DNA of 33,718 nucleotides, from positions 1-33,718 of IMG/VR virus record IMGVR_UViG_3300021356_000080, one strand, 5' to 3'. This DNA comes from a virus. The position numbers were made by a program, and so were the translations under genes. The notes below the pieces were generated by a model. The model saw nothing but the letters and a program-made list of their open reading frames with translations, was not told the origin of the DNA and did not search any database. Positions 5,899 through 13,873 of this stretch are shown here, piece by piece; the stretch's first letter is position 1; every line of letters starts with the position of its first letter.

Positions 5899-6368
5899 TG
5901 GGATTTAGTTTAAGTAATCGTTCTTTAGATAAATTAGAAGGTGTACATCCTGATTTGGTGGGAGTTGTTAAAAGAGCCATAGAAGTAACAGATGTTGATT
6001 TTGGAGTAACATATGGGGTTAGGACTCTTCAAGAACAAGAAGAGCTATATAACTCTGGTCGATCACAGACTATGAAAAGTAAACACCTTATACAAGAAGA
6101 TGGATATTCACATGCTGTAGACCTTGTAGCTTATTTTGGTTCAGATGTTTCTTGGGAATTAAATGTCTATGATAACATTTGTGATGCTATGGCTATAGCT
6201 GCAGAAGAACTAGAAGTTCCAATTAAGTGGGGTGCAGCATGGTCTGAAGGAGACATTCGTTTTTATGAAGACACTGCAGAAGATGCAATGAATGCTTACA
6301 TAGACTTACGAAGATCACAAGGACGTAGACCGTTTTTAGATGGGCCACATTTTGAAATGATGGTCTAA
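5898..6368 (+). CDS. Endolysin, M15-type L,D-carboxy/endopeptidase
   Basis: A 156-aa protein, a typical length for phage M15 peptidases that cleave peptidoglycan stem peptides. The start overlaps the previous stop (TAATG). Motifs: a YGVRTLQEQEELYNSGRSQT segment (residues 39-58), typical of the family's first helix; SKH (61-63) and SHAVDLVAY (71-79), the SxH..AxD region; and DGPHFE (148-153). Likely zinc ligands are H63, D75 and H151, with H72 a possible alternative to H63. The stretch between S61 and the AVD is longer than in the standard SxHxxGxAxD motif. No signal peptide is seen, so a holin would be needed, consistent with the preceding membrane protein. Confidence 0.88.
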   Translation: MGFSLSNRSLDKLEGVHPDLVGVVKRAIEVTDVDFGVTYGVRTLQEQEELYNSGRSQTMKSKHLIQEDGYSHAVDLVAYFGSDVSWELNVYDNICDAMAIAAEELEVPIKWGAAWSEGDIRFYEDTAEDAMNAYIDLRRSQGRRPFLDGPHFEMMV

Positions 6369-6718
6369 TGCGTTGGTTACTTCTTTGTTTCTTTTTATCA
6401 GGATGTGGTTTAAGCACATTAGGATTTCTAGGGGGATCAGATGGTCCTACCGTAAACAGCAACGCACAGATAGGAAAAGAAAATAAACAAGCAGTCGTAA
6501 CATACGAAGAAGAAGAAAGTAACAATGCAGGAAGAGATATAATAACTGAAACAAAAGAAGTTGAGGCAGGACCAGTAGAAAAACTTTTAATACAAAACCA
6601 GAACATTCCTCCTTGGGTCATGTTATTATTAATACTAGGTTGGCTATTACCAACTCCAACTGAAATAGGTAGATCAATGGCTAATTTTGTACTTGCATTG
6701 TTTAATAGAAAGATGTAA
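6368..6718 (+). CDS. Lipoprotein with C-terminal TM, u-spanin candidate
   Basis: A 116-aa protein directly after the endolysin, overlapping its stop by one base. The N-terminus is a lipoprotein signal, MRWLLLCFFLSGCG, with lipobox LSGC placing the modified Cys at 13. An about 65-residue periplasmic stretch rich in Asn, Glu and Thr follows. A membrane segment lies at about 81-95 (PPWVMLLLILGWLLP), then a short tail. Outer-membrane lipid plus inner-membrane helix in one chain is the architecture of unimolecular spanins (phage T1 gp11), which fuse inner and outer membranes at the end of lysis. There is no Rz/Rz1 pair in the window, which supports this reading. The TM is short and the assignment rests on topology and position. 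Confidence 0.7.
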   Translation: MRWLLLCFFLSGCGLSTLGFLGGSDGPTVNSNAQIGKENKQAVVTYEEEESNNAGRDIITETKEVEAGPVEKLLIQNQNIPPWVMLLLILGWLLPTPTEIGRSMANFVLALFNRKM

Positions 6719-6719
6719 A

Positions 6720-7091
6720 ATGGCACGAACATTAACAGATAAACAACAAAAATTACTTGCAGTATTATTCGACGAAGCAGGTGGAGATATTGTAGCTGCA
6801 AAAAAACTTGCAGGATACTCAGACGCAACTTCATCTACGGAAGTTATTAACTCTTTAAAAGAAGAAATACTAGATGCTACATCTGCATACATGGCACGTA
6901 ATGCTCCTAAAGCTGCAATGGCTATGGTTGGTGCTTTGTATGATCCAACTGAATTAGGTATTCGTGATAAAATGTCAGCAGCAAAAGAGTTATTAGATCG
7001 TACTGGTCTAGTAAAAACAGAAAAGATGCAAGTAGAAGCAAAAGGTGGTGTAATGTTAATGCCACCTAAACAAATGGATGAAGATGACTAA
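6720..7091 (+). CDS. Terminase small subunit-like protein
   Basis: A 123-aa protein that starts at ATG 6720 (MARTLTDKQQKLLAVLFDEA), overlapping the spanin-like stop. The N-terminal half has helices typical of small terminase DNA-binding domains (GDIVAAKKLAGYSDATSSTE resembles the helix-turn-helix found in such proteins). It continues with an oligomerisation-like helical segment and ends with a flexible tail (EAKGGVMLMPPKQMDEDD). Small terminases recognise the viral packaging site and regulate the large subunit. Its place two genes before the large subunit supports the call. The next gene also carries an HTH-like region, so which of the two is the functional small subunit is uncertain. Confidence 0.7.
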   Translation: MARTLTDKQQKLLAVLFDEAGGDIVAAKKLAGYSDATSSTEVINSLKEEILDATSAYMARNAPKAAMAMVGALYDPTELGIRDKMSAAKELLDRTGLVKTEKMQVEAKGGVMLMPPKQMDEDD

Positions 7092-7509
7092 ACCTCTACA
7101 AAAGTGGAAGTTACCCCAACCGACAGATATAAAAGAAGATAATGAATGGCTACCTATTCCCCGAATATCTAGGACCGTTCCATTTGGATACGAAGTAGAC
7201 CCTGACGATCCCGATGCATTATTACCTATTGAGCATGAACTTAATATGCTTGAACAGGCTAAAAAATACTTAAAACAATATTCATATCGTGAAGTAGCTA
7301 ACTGGCTAACACGAAATACAGGTAGAGACATATCTCACGTAGGTTTACGTAAACGGTTGGAAAATGAAAAACGAAGAAAAAACAAAGCTGCAAGCCTACG
7401 CAGATGGGCAAAATATGCAGAAAAGGCAATCGCCAAGGCGAAAGAAATCGACAACAAAAGACTCGGTGCTAAAGCAACCGAAGAAGAGTGTTACGAAGCC
7501 CAAGCATGA
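7078..7509 (+). CDS. HTH protein preceding the large terminase
   Basis: A 143-aa protein. The N-terminal half is Pro/Asp-rich with WLPIPRISRTVPFGYEVDPD. Residues about 62-105 form a likely helix-turn-helix (YSYREVANWLTRNTGRDISH, then VGLRKRLENEKRRK) and the C-terminal 40 residues are a strongly basic helix. The start ATG 7078 overlaps the small terminase gene by 14 nt, with ATG 7084 an alternative. The end overlaps the large terminase reading frame by up to 146 nt. Homologous-looking proteins sit just upstream of the large terminase in marine podophages (recollection). It is a likely packaging-site recognition factor or partner of terminase. Confidence 0.65.
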   Translation: MKMTKPLQKWKLPQPTDIKEDNEWLPIPRISRTVPFGYEVDPDDPDALLPIEHELNMLEQAKKYLKQYSYREVANWLTRNTGRDISHVGLRKRLENEKRRKNKAASLRRWAKYAEKAIAKAKEIDNKRLGAKATEEECYEAQA

Positions 7510-8944
7510 ACCTGCAAAAATAGTTGATGAAATTCCTATTGAGGAACAGCATAACGTAATTTTTAAACCTAATGAAGGTCCACAGACAGAGTTTCTTGCG
7601 GCAGGTGAACGTGAAGTATTATATGGTGGCAGTGCAGGTGGTGGTAAATCTTATGCAATGTTAGCTGATCCTTTACGGTATATGGGACACCCTAACTTTT
7701 CGGGTTTATTATTACGGCACACAACAGAGGAACTTAGAGAGCTTATATTTAAATCTCAAGAAATGTATCCTCAGATATGGCCTGGAATTAAATGGTCAGA
7801 AAGAAAGATGCAGTGGACTGCGCCCTCTGGTGCGAGGCTCTGGATGTCATACCTAGACAAGGAAGATGACGTTCTCCGTTACCAAGGTCTAGCTTTTAGT
7901 TGGATAGGCTTTGACGAATTAACCCAATGGGCTACCCCATTTGCATGGAACTACATGCGTTCTCGTCTACGGTCCACTGCACCCGACTTGCCTATATTTA
8001 TGAGGGCAACTACAAACCCAGGAGGTAGGGGTCATAACTGGGTTAAGAAAATGTTTATTGACCCTGCTCCTGCAGGAAAGGCTTTTAATGCAACAGATAT
8101 TGAAACAGGCAATGAGCTTAAATATCCTGAAGGCCATGCCAAAGCAGGAAAGTCACTATTTAAACGTAGGTTTATACCTGCACGTCTTTCAGACAATCCT
8201 TACCTAGCTACTCAAGGTGACTATGAAGCAATGCTATTGTCATTGCCTGAACAACAACGTAGACAGTTACTAGAGGGTGATTGGGACATTAAAGAAGGTG
8301 CTGCATTTACAGAGTTTGATAGAAACGTGCATGTAGTTGAACCATATGATATACCTAGTAATTGGGTTAAGTTTAGGGCATGTGATTATGGTTATGGTTC
8401 TTACAGTGCTGTGCTTTGGTTTGCCGTTGCGCCTGATGAACAACTTATCGTATATAGAGAATTATACGTCAGTAAAGTTTTAGCTACTGATCTTGCAGAT
8501 ATGGTATTGCAATTAGAATCAGAAGATGGTAATATTAAATATGGGGTACTAGACAGTTCTTTATGGCATAAACGTGGAGATACTGGCCCTAGCTTGGCAG
8601 AACAAATGATAAGCAAAGGTTGTAGATGGAGGCCATCAGATCGTTCTAAAGGCTCTCGTGTAGCAGGTAAAAACGAAATACATAGACGTTTACAGTTAGA
8701 TGAATTTACAGAAGAACCCAGATTGGTGTTTTTCAATACTTGTGTAAACTCTGTAGCTCAAATACCTGCCATACCATTAGACAGAAAGAATCCAGAAGAT
8801 GTGGATACAAAGTCTGAAGATCATATATACGATGCATTAAGATATGGTATAATGTCTCGTCCTAGATTTAGTATATTTGATTATGACCCAAACTCTACAA
8901 GGTCTATGGGTATGAGGGTAGCAGATTCTACGTTTGGATATTAA
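7364..8944 (+). CDS. terL: Terminase large subunit
   Basis: A 526-aa packaging motor, about the usual length. The ATPase domain has Walker A GGSAGGGKS (residues 88-96), Walker B WIGFDELTQW with D184 and E185, and a coupling motif ATTNPGG (215-221). The RNase H-like nuclease domain has acidic positions in ACDYGYG, GVLDSSLW and the DHIYDALRYG end motif. It pumps DNA into the prohead through the portal and cuts concatemers. Start choice is uncertain: ATG 7364 gives a 146-nt overlap with the upstream gene, while ATG 7415 (MQKRQS) gives 95 nt. Neither has a strong ribosome site, so coupled reinitiation is likely. The first 50 residues are basic and disordered. Confidence 0.95.
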   Translation: MKNEEKTKLQAYADGQNMQKRQSPRRKKSTTKDSVLKQPKKSVTKPKHEPAKIVDEIPIEEQHNVIFKPNEGPQTEFLAAGEREVLYGGSAGGGKSYAMLADPLRYMGHPNFSGLLLRHTTEELRELIFKSQEMYPQIWPGIKWSERKMQWTAPSGARLWMSYLDKEDDVLRYQGLAFSWIGFDELTQWATPFAWNYMRSRLRSTAPDLPIFMRATTNPGGRGHNWVKKMFIDPAPAGKAFNATDIETGNELKYPEGHAKAGKSLFKRRFIPARLSDNPYLATQGDYEAMLLSLPEQQRRQLLEGDWDIKEGAAFTEFDRNVHVVEPYDIPSNWVKFRACDYGYGSYSAVLWFAVAPDEQLIVYRELYVSKVLATDLADMVLQLESEDGNIKYGVLDSSLWHKRGDTGPSLAEQMISKGCRWRPSDRSKGSRVAGKNEIHRRLQLDEFTEEPRLVFFNTCVNSVAQIPAIPLDRKNPEDVDTKSEDHIYDALRYGIMSRPRFSIFDYDPNSTRSMGMRVADSTFGY

Positions 8945-8954
8945 GGAAAAATAA

Positions 8955-11099
8955 ATGGCAGAAGACAATGAAGTATTTATAGAAGACGATGCTATAATCT
9001 TAGAGGACACAGATAGTCCTGAAACAGATTACGAATCTTCTAATATTATTCCATTTATTATGGAACGATATACTCGTGCAGAAACTTATCGTAGGCAAGA
9101 CGAAGAACGGTGGCTAAAAGCATATCGTAACTATCGTGGTCTATATGGACCAGATGTGCAATTTACAGAAGCAGAAAAGTCTCGTGTATTCATTAAAGTA
9201 ACTAAAACTAAAACACTAGCAGCCTATGGACAAATTGTTGACGTACTATTTGCTAACAATCGTTTTCCTATTACTATTGATCCTACGGAACTACCTGATG
9301 GTATTGTAGAAGACATTCACTTTGATGCTAACCCACAATTACCAGAAGCTATGAAAGAAAGTGATATGGATAAGTTAGTTAATCCATATGGCTATAAAGG
9401 TGACGGTAAAGAAATACCTAAAGGTGCAACTGCTAAAACATTAGCAGAAATGTTAAACCCAGAACTAAAAGAAAAATTAGATGGTATTAGTGGAATTAAA
9501 ATGGGGGCAGGCAAAACCCCTACAGCAGTAACGTTTAGTCCTGCAATGATTGCAGCTAAAAGAATGCAAAAGAAAATTCAAGATCAACTTGAAGAATCGT
9601 CTGCATCTAAACACTTACGCAGTACATCGTTTGAAATGGCACTGTTTGGTACAGGAGTTATGAAAGGACCATTTGCCGTTGATAAAGAATACCCAAATTG
9701 GGATGAAGATTCAGGAGATTATTCGCCTGAGTTTAAAACAATTCCGCAAGTCTCGCATGTATCTGTATGGAATTTTTATCCTGATCCAGATGCAAATAAT
9801 ATGGACGAAGCTCAATATGTAATTGAACGTCATAAAATGTCACGTTCACAATTACGTGCACTAAAGAAACGTCCTTACTTCCGTAGCTCTGTTATTGACG
9901 AGGCTATTTCATTTGGAGAAAATTATAGTAAAGAATATTGGGAAGATGATTTATCTGATTATGCATCAGAGCATGGCATAGAACGTTTTGAAGTATTAGA
10001 GTATTGGGGCATGGTAGATGTTGAAATGCTATTAGAGCAAGGTGTAGACATTCCCCGTGAATTACAAGATGTAGACGAGCTACAAGCAAATGTGTGGGTG
10101 TGCAATAACAAATTGCTTAGAATGGTGCTTAACCCATTTAAACCTGCAAAGATTCCTTACATGGCTGCACCCTACGAGTTAAATCCATATTCATTCTTTG
10201 GTGTAGGTATTGCTGAAAATATGGATGATACCCAAACCCTGATGAATGGCTTTATGCGTATGGCTGTAGATAATGCTGTATTGTCAGGCAACTTGCTGAT
10301 AGAGGTAGATGAAACTAACTTAGTCCCAGGACAAGACCTATCAGTATATCCAGGGAAAGTGTTCAGAAGACAAGGTGGTGCTCCAGGGCAAGCTATCTTT
10401 GGCACTAAGTTCCCTAACGTTGCAGGTGAGAACTTACAGTTGTTTGACAAGGCACGAGTACTTGCTGATGAATCTACAGGTTTTCCATCCTTTGCACATG
10501 GACAGACAGGTGTATCAGGCGTAGGTCGTACAGCTTCTGGTATTAGTATGTTAATGGGTGCTGCACAGGGCGGCATCAAGAATGTCATCAAGAACGTAGA
10601 CGATTACTTACTTCGTCCTTTAGGTGAAGGTCTGTTTCGTTTTAATATGCAGTTTGACTTTGATCCTGAGATTAAAGGTGATTTAGAAGTTAAAGCACGT
10701 GGAACAGAATCACTTATGGCTAATGAAGTACGTAGCCAACGACTAATGCAATTCTTGCAAGTTGCCTCTAACCCTGCACTTGCACCGTTTGCAAAATTCC
10801 AATATATTATTCGTGAGATTGCAAAATCTTTAGAACTTGATCCCGACAAAGTTACCAACGATATGAATGAGGCAGCTATTCAAGCTGAACTTATGAAGGG
10901 GATGCAACAGCAGCAACCTCAAGGAGCACCTGCAGGAGCAGATGCAATGGACACATCGGGAGCAGGTGGAGGAACCATAGGAACTGGACAAGCACCTACC
11001 CCACAAGAACAAGGATTTAGTGGAAATGAAGGACAAGGAGCACCTCAAGAAGTTGCGCCAACTGGTGGAGAACAGCCGCCAATGGCAGGAGTTCAGTAA
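8955..11099 (+). CDS. Portal protein
   Basis: A 714-aa protein immediately after the large terminase, with AAGGAAAAA upstream of ATG 8955. The size and sequence fit podovirus-type portals: an acidic N-terminus, then FIMERYTRAETYRRQDEERW, typical of the clip and wing entry. A WNFYPDPDANNMDEAQYVIE segment and an HGQTGVSGVGRTASGISMLM segment are also characteristic, and the end is Gln/Pro/Gly-rich and disordered. It forms the dodecameric ring at one capsid vertex through which DNA passes and to which the tail adaptor binds. The last 74 nt overlap the following gene in another frame. Confidence 0.9.
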   Translation: MAEDNEVFIEDDAIILEDTDSPETDYESSNIIPFIMERYTRAETYRRQDEERWLKAYRNYRGLYGPDVQFTEAEKSRVFIKVTKTKTLAAYGQIVDVLFANNRFPITIDPTELPDGIVEDIHFDANPQLPEAMKESDMDKLVNPYGYKGDGKEIPKGATAKTLAEMLNPELKEKLDGISGIKMGAGKTPTAVTFSPAMIAAKRMQKKIQDQLEESSASKHLRSTSFEMALFGTGVMKGPFAVDKEYPNWDEDSGDYSPEFKTIPQVSHVSVWNFYPDPDANNMDEAQYVIERHKMSRSQLRALKKRPYFRSSVIDEAISFGENYSKEYWEDDLSDYASEHGIERFEVLEYWGMVDVEMLLEQGVDIPRELQDVDELQANVWVCNNKLLRMVLNPFKPAKIPYMAAPYELNPYSFFGVGIAENMDDTQTLMNGFMRMAVDNAVLSGNLLIEVDETNLVPGQDLSVYPGKVFRRQGGAPGQAIFGTKFPNVAGENLQLFDKARVLADESTGFPSFAHGQTGVSGVGRTASGISMLMGAAQGGIKNVIKNVDDYLLRPLGEGLFRFNMQFDFDPEIKGDLEVKARGTESLMANEVRSQRLMQFLQVASNPALAPFAKFQYIIREIAKSLELDPDKVTNDMNEAAIQAELMKGMQQQQPQGAPAGADAMDTSGAGGGTIGTGQAPTPQEQGFSGNEGQGAPQEVAPTGGEQPPMAGVQ

Positions 11100-11241
11100 C
11101 TATTTAGACTATCTAATAGACAGTCAACATCGTATTATGGAACAAACAGATAATCTGCAGCAAGTGCATAGAGCACAAGGTGCAGTATATCAACTACGCA
11201 GACTTAAACTACTGCGAGATGAAGTACTAAAAACACAGTAA
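11026..11241 (+). CDS. Small helical protein overlapping the portal end
   Basis: A 71-aa protein from ATG 11026 (a GTG at 11020 would add two residues); AAGGA at 11011-11015 is the only nearby ribosome site. It is all-helical and charged: HLKKLRQLVENSRQWQEFSN, then a HRIMEQTDNLQQVHRAQGAV segment and a heptad-like end (LRRLKLLRDEVLKTQ). It probably forms a coiled coil. The 74-nt out-of-frame overlap with the disordered portal C-terminus is unusual but the portal tail tolerates it. I recall similar short ORFs after portal genes in marine phages; the function is unknown. Confidence 0.7.
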   Translation: MKDKEHLKKLRQLVENSRQWQEFSNYLDYLIDSQHRIMEQTDNLQQVHRAQGAVYQLRRLKLLRDEVLKTQ

Positions 11242-11251
11242 GGAAGTTAAT

Positions 11252-13804
11252 ATGTACGGTAAACAAATGGAACTCTTTGAAGATGGTGGTTTACGTGACC
11301 AAGGAGAAACACGTGATCCTATGTCAGGAAATAATGTACCTGTAGGTAGTACACAAAAAGAGGTACGTGATGATATTCCTGCCATGCTTAGTGAGGGTGA
11401 GTTTGTTTTACCTGCTGATGTAGTTCGTTATATTGGTCTAGATCGTTTAATGAAAATGCGGCAAGACGCAAAACAAGGTTTAGAGAATATGAATCGTATG
11501 GGGCAGTTTGGCAATTCTCACGAGGCAACTATTCCTGACAATCTTCCTTACAATCAGATTAGCCCTATGGCTCAACAACAGCCACGACAGATGCCACAAC
11601 AACAGATGGCGCAGGGGGGAGTACCTCAAGGCTATCATCGTATGCCTGACGGACGGATTATGGCTAACTCTGCACATATGAATACAGGTGGTATGGGTAC
11701 TGTAGGACAGCAGTTTCAATTGCTAGGACAGCAAACAGGTGGAAATCAACCTGAAATGATTTATGGTAAATCTAAAAGTAATCTTGGAGTAAGTCAAGGT
11801 GCTTCTTTTGTAGAGTATATTGATCCAGAAACTTTTGAACGGGTTAGTATACGTACTATAGATGGAGTTCCTCAAGAAGAAGTTCCAGAAGGATACATAC
11901 CACTTAAACAATTTTTAGATACCCTTGAACCAGAAGATCGTGCATACTTTGAAGAAAATGGAGAATTGCCTCCTGCAACAATGGAAGAGTATGCAGACGA
12001 ATTTGACCTTGACGTTGATGAAGAAGAAGAAGAAGAAATTATTCCTGAAGAAACTATTACATCTACAGGTGGCGGTGGGGACGATTCTAAACTACCTGAA
12101 AAAACAGAGTTTCAAAAAGCAGGTAGTTGGCAAATGGATACATCTGCTACAGATGGTAATGATCTACAGATGTGGATTGATGAAGCAGAGAAAGTTGTAA
12201 ACTTTGGTGGTATTACTACAGGTGTTGTATCAGCAGTAGGTGGCGGTCCTTTGGGTGCTCTTGTACATTTTGCTAATAAACACCAGAAAAAGACTATCCT
12301 AGAAATGATTGATAGTAAAATTGCACAAGCACAGAAAACTCCTATTTCAGGACAAGTTGCAGCTTTGCAAGAGTTAAAAGCTAAATTAGAAGGTACAACA
12401 GAAAAAACTGGAATAAGTGGTGTTATTGAAGGTATAATTAACACCGTAGGTGATGCACTAGGATTGACTGATGACGAAAAAGAAAAAGTAAAAAACGTTG
12501 CTGAAAAAGAAAACAACAATGATCCATCCTCAGAGGTTACTGAAGAAATGGATAAACCAGTAAAACCTACAATTAGTATTGACCCAGAAGAAGACACTAA
12601 TTTATTTCCAGTAAATGTACGTGATCCAGAAGAAGACACTAATTTATTTCCAGTAAATATACGTGATCCAGAAGAAGACACTCAATTATTTCCTGAAGAG
12701 TTTGGAGCACCAACAATACTAGAAGATAGTCAAGTTCCTACTTTAGGTGGTGCAGGAGTATTTTGGGGGGTTGGTGAGGAAATCCCTTCTGATATAGAAA
12801 TGAAATCTTTGTTAAGTGGAGATGAAACACAAAAAGAAATTATGGAGTTAGGATTTACAAGTCAGGAACAAGTACAAAATTTATTAGAACAAAATGCATT
12901 GTCAGCAGAACGTGCACAACGTATAATACGTGAAGTAACATTAAATGAAAAAACTAGAGAAATGGTAGAAAAAGCCGAAGAATTTTTAGTAGAACAGAAT
13001 GCAGCAACACCTGAAATTGAAAGACGTGTTGCAATAAGAAAACAATTAAAAGGCATATTAGAAAATCCAAATATTCCTAAAACGGCTATGAATATTGCTA
13101 CTGGAATTACACCAGAAGTAGCCAATCAAGTTTCTAATTACTTAGTAAATTTAGCACGTACAGATGTTGCAAAAACTTTAACTACAGGTCAAGGTGAACG
13201 TGCTTCTGTAGCTCAACAACGTGATGTTTATTATAAAGCACAAGAAGAGAAAGAACGTCTTGCAAGACTTGCAGCAGAAGCAGCAGCACGAGCTAAACGT
13301 GCACGTGATGCAGAAGCTAAACGTAGAGCAGAAGAAGAAGCTAAACGTCTTAATGACGAAGCAGCTAAGAAAGCAGCAGAAGAGGCTGAAGCATTAGGCG
13401 GTAAAAGTACAAAACAAGTTCTTTATGAATCACTTGATCCAAATGTACAAACTGAAGTAGCCGCAAGTGATGAACAAATTGTAATGTCCCAACCTGTAGT
13501 ATCTAATAATAATGATGATGATGATGGGTTTAGTTGGTCAGATTTTGCAGCTACTCACGGTTTTGATAGTAGTGATGATGACGATTCATCTTCTACAACA
13601 AGTACAGGCACTAGTTTTAGTTCTCCTTCTTCTACGAGTACAAGTACGAGTACTAGTGTAAAAGATACTATTGCCGCAGGACAAGAAGCAGGTAAAGGAT
13701 ATGTAGGAGGTTATGGATTTAGCAAAGGTGGTTTGGCAAAACCTGTATTTAAATCGGTACGAAAGCCAGACACAACACGTGGATTAGCAGCACGTAAAAA
13801 ATAA
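11252..13804 (+). CDS. 850-aa multidomain low-complexity head-region protein
   Basis: The N-terminus (about 1-75) carries a conserved-looking segment, DDIPAMLSEGEFVLPADVVR, seen in several marine phage late proteins (recollection). It is followed by Gln/Met/Pro-rich disorder (about 95-170) and an acidic stretch (DLDVDEEEEEEIIPEE). A hydrophobic patch follows (VVSAVGGGPLGALVHFANKH), then three tandem 14-residue repeats starting DPEEDT (residues 444-485). Next come a helical region, an Ala/Glu/Lys coiled coil (about 660-720), Asp- and Ser/Thr-runs (about 751-800), and a tail with GYGFSKGGLAKPVFKS. It lies between portal and scaffold, so an internal head or ejection protein, or an assembly factor, is likely. 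The start is preceded by AAGGAAG. Function unproven. Confidence 0.7.
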   Translation: MYGKQMELFEDGGLRDQGETRDPMSGNNVPVGSTQKEVRDDIPAMLSEGEFVLPADVVRYIGLDRLMKMRQDAKQGLENMNRMGQFGNSHEATIPDNLPYNQISPMAQQQPRQMPQQQMAQGGVPQGYHRMPDGRIMANSAHMNTGGMGTVGQQFQLLGQQTGGNQPEMIYGKSKSNLGVSQGASFVEYIDPETFERVSIRTIDGVPQEEVPEGYIPLKQFLDTLEPEDRAYFEENGELPPATMEEYADEFDLDVDEEEEEEIIPEETITSTGGGGDDSKLPEKTEFQKAGSWQMDTSATDGNDLQMWIDEAEKVVNFGGITTGVVSAVGGGPLGALVHFANKHQKKTILEMIDSKIAQAQKTPISGQVAALQELKAKLEGTTEKTGISGVIEGIINTVGDALGLTDDEKEKVKNVAEKENNNDPSSEVTEEMDKPVKPTISIDPEEDTNLFPVNVRDPEEDTNLFPVNIRDPEEDTQLFPEEFGAPTILEDSQVPTLGGAGVFWGVGEEIPSDIEMKSLLSGDETQKEIMELGFTSQEQVQNLLEQNALSAERAQRIIREVTLNEKTREMVEKAEEFLVEQNAATPEIERRVAIRKQLKGILENPNIPKTAMNIATGITPEVANQVSNYLVNLARTDVAKTLTTGQGERASVAQQRDVYYKAQEEKERLARLAAEAAARAKRARDAEAKRRAEEEAKRLNDEAAKKAAEEAEALGGKSTKQVLYESLDPNVQTEVAASDEQIVMSQPVVSNNNDDDDGFSWSDFAATHGFDSSDDDDSSSTTSTGTSFSSPSSTSTSTSTSVKDTIAAGQEAGKGYVGGYGFSKGGLAKPVFKSVRKPDTTRGLAARKK
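12581..12706 (+). repeat. Three tandem 42-bp repeats within the 850-aa gene
   Basis: Units at 12581-12622, 12623-12664 and 12665-12706 encode DPEEDTNLFPVNVR, DPEEDTNLFPVNIR and DPEEDTQLFPEEFG. The first two differ at only a few bases, so the duplication is recent. The third has diverged in its second half. Confidence 0.9.
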
Positions 13805-13873
13805 TCTGCTATATTTGTCTAGCTACCCATCCCCCATCCAACATGGCTACGGTGGCCCTAGAAAGGAAATACA

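Noticed and set aside
6687-6719. Upstream start for the small terminase inside the spanin-like gene
   Set aside because: The extra residues are not family-like, and ATG 6720 gives the expected MARTLTDKQQ start coupled to the previous stop.
6223-6834. 203-aa reading frame on the - strand
   Set aside because: It lies antisense across the endolysin, spanin and small terminase genes, which have clear family motifs on the + strand; its composition is unlike a folded protein.
12112-12681. 189-aa reading frame on the - strand
   Set aside because: It mirrors the repeat-containing + strand gene (repeated SSSGSR-type segments come from the 42-bp repeats read backward).
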